Shown: positions 62,756 to 64,000 of the stretch, in pieces | Numbering within the stretch: the first letter of the stretch is position 1 | Layout of the letters: the number at the start of each line of letters is the position of its first letter | Assembly (NCBI RefSeq): GCF_022539665.2 | Contig: NC_081339.1 | Location: 7,313,367-7,377,366 of the forward strand | Reading direction: 5' to 3' | Length of the DNA stretch: 64,000 nt | From: Daphnia carinata | Lineage: Eukaryota; Arthropoda; Branchiopoda; Diplostraca; Daphniidae | The notes under the pieces: generated by a model | What the model saw: only the letters and a program-made list of their open reading frames with translations | Databases searched by the model: none | Told to the model about the DNA's origin: nothing | Position numbers and translations under genes: made by a program

Positions 62756-63214
62756 CTCGCAGACATGGTGCCACATTATTGCTTTCCCGGAAGTAGAGGG
62801 TAGGGTAGAGGAACCCAATTCTGAAGGTCGATAGGTTGAAGGCAAATTTTTTATTTCCAGGTGAGCCCGAGGTTATGGCCATTCCGCATCGATTGACCCA
62901 ATGTGTTACCAAGGGCCAAAAACAGATGAAGAACCTCGGGCAATTCACAAAAAAAGGGGGGAAGGAAGAAAAAAAGAATCTAGAAGCTCAGTAGCTCGTT
63001 GATCAGCACGCGGTGCACTAGTGTAGATTTCTTGCTTGCAATCCTCATGTAGTGATTGTTAGAACTTTCGCACGTGCACTCAGCTTTTGCACTTTGTAGA
63101 TTCATCAATTAGGCACTAATAACGCACTGCATCAGCACCTGGTTTAGCCTCTGCACTGGTTTTGTTTAGTTAGGGAGTACGATAAGTGTAGATGAAAGAG
63201 ATAAACGTAGATTA

Positions 63215-63335
63215 AGTTAAAGATAAGTAAATCTAAAGTTAAGTTAAGGATAGGTAAATCTAAAGTTAAGTTTAAGGATAGGTAAATCTAAAGTTAAGAT
63301 TAAGGCTAGGTAAATCTAAAGTTAAGATTAAGGCT
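63215..63335. repeat. Minisatellite of about 30-nt units
   Basis: About four tandem units of the form GGTAAATCTAAAGTTAAG plus TTAAGGATA or ATTAAGGCTA. The corresponding place in the left module copy (about 29245-29330) has only single, diverged versions, so the array expanded after duplication. Confidence 0.85.
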
Positions 63336-63708
63336 ACTTGAAGTAAGGCGTAAAGCGTAGTCCACCTCACTTCGTTATTTATGCACAACACTATCCCAGC
63401 GATTTTCTTCCACTGTTTTATGTAATTATTTACCGTAGTCGTTCGCAAACCATTTTTCTACGAACATTTGTACGTTTCGAATTCATACAGTTTACACATG
63501 AACAAGCCAAGCCCAATCCAAACAACCTCCTGACTCTTTATCTATTAATAAACAATTTCTTTTTTCAGGAACTTTTTATCCAATGTAACTGTAATTTGTG
63601 TACTTGATGCCTGTTAGAATTAAGATGAAACACGGTGCTTTTCAAATATTAAAAAAAAAAAAATTTTATTTTTTATTTTTTTATTTTTTGTCCCTTCCTT
63701 ACATACAG

Positions 63709-64000
63709 GAGTGCAATCTCTGGGGCCGAAGAGGACATTGGGCAACGAGGATAGCCCCGCAGCCACTGGAATATCGTCCAGGATTCTAAGGTATATAATA
63801 AAAAATTTAGTATCTAACTATGTATTCGTTTTAAATTTTATATATCTAGGAGGGCCACATCACCACCGAAGGGGGACCGTTGGGCAACGAAGGTCACCGC
63901 AAGAATCCTAGCCCAAAATCGCAAGGTATTTAACAATTTTAAGTGTTTTTACCATGTTCTGTCTATTTATCTGTGTCTAGGAGGGCTTGCAACACTACCG
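63709..64000 (+). repeat. Right array of 82-nt exon-like tandem units
   Basis: Units at 63709-63790 (82 nt), 63850-63925 (76 nt) and 63981 to the window end. Each starts after an AG acceptor (ACATACAG, TATCTAG, GTGTCTAG) with GAGTGC or GAGGGC, and the complete ones end at AAG|GTAT donors. Intervals of about 55-60 nt are T-rich. The first unit (GAGTGCAATCTCTGGGGCCG) matches the first unit of the left array (GGCAATCTCTGTGGGCCG). Confidence 0.8.

Larger units (their letters stand above)
62652..64000. repeat. Right copy of the inverted repeat module, truncated by the window end
   Basis: Reverse-oriented relative of 28441-29895. Shared blocks run from the promoter/exon segment near 62652-62960, through AACGAAGTGAGGTGG, CGGTAAATAATTACATAAAA, GTAGAAAAATGGTTTG and ACACAAATTACAG (minus strand), to the 82-nt exon-like units on the plus strand at 63709 onward. 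The copy probably continues past 64000. Confidence 0.75.

Overview
The window looks like nuclear DNA of an arthropod, most likely a cladoceran crustacean of the Daphnia type. Introns are short (mostly 55-90 nt) with GT-AG ends. Several secreted-protein genes carry TATA boxes about 30-37 nt upstream of a TCAGT-like initiator. The gene mix also fits: a peritrophin-type chitin-binding mucin, short ionotropic receptors, nrf-6-type acyltransferase, C-type lectins, a DUF4789 protein and lineage-restricted Thr-rich secreted proteins. Species-level assignment is inference. I found no operons, CRISPR arrays, tRNA or rRNA. Exon coordinates were read by eye from splice signals and reading-frame continuity.

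Layout. 2.3-9.4 kb: chitin-binding mucin (+). 10.6-13.4 kb: two secreted proteins with a Thr-rich/Cys motif (+). 15.2-20.4 kb: two paralogous ionotropic receptors (-). Each has an in-frame TAA at almost the same codon (315 and 316). 21.2-27.6 kb: a run of minus-strand housekeeping genes: hydroxylysine kinase, RINT1 and a CENP-N-like protein. 28.4-29.9 kb: a repeat module with 82-nt exon-like units on one strand and a TATA promoter plus first exon on the other. 32.0-34.9 kb: nrf-6-like acyltransferase (+). 35.1-37.7 kb: two C-type lectins (-). 38.0-38.7 kb: a third Thr-rich/Cys secreted protein (+). 43.2-44.5 kb: an unrecognised secreted protein (+). 45.0-46.7 kb: EXOSC10/Rrp6-like nuclease lacking the usual N-terminal domain (-). 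48.5-49.4 kb: DUF4789 protein (+). 50.9-51.7 kb: prefoldin 5 (+). 52.2-53.2 kb: AGPAT (-), divergent from the SUN-domain gene SUCO (+, 53.7-59.1 kb). 62.6-64.0 kb: a second, inverted copy of the 28-30 kb repeat module, cut by the window edge.

How genes relate. The secreted and cuticle or gut-lining class (mucin, Thr-rich/Cys proteins, lectins, DUF4789) is interleaved with housekeeping genes. Members of the secreted class tend to have strong TATA/TCAGT promoters, whereas the housekeeping genes show no clear TATA box. Tandem duplication is evident for the receptor pair and the lectin pair. The strongest unexplained signals are the matched TAA codons in both receptors, the inverted pair of 82-nt exon-array modules about 33 kb apart, and the family of two-motif Thr-rich secreted proteins.
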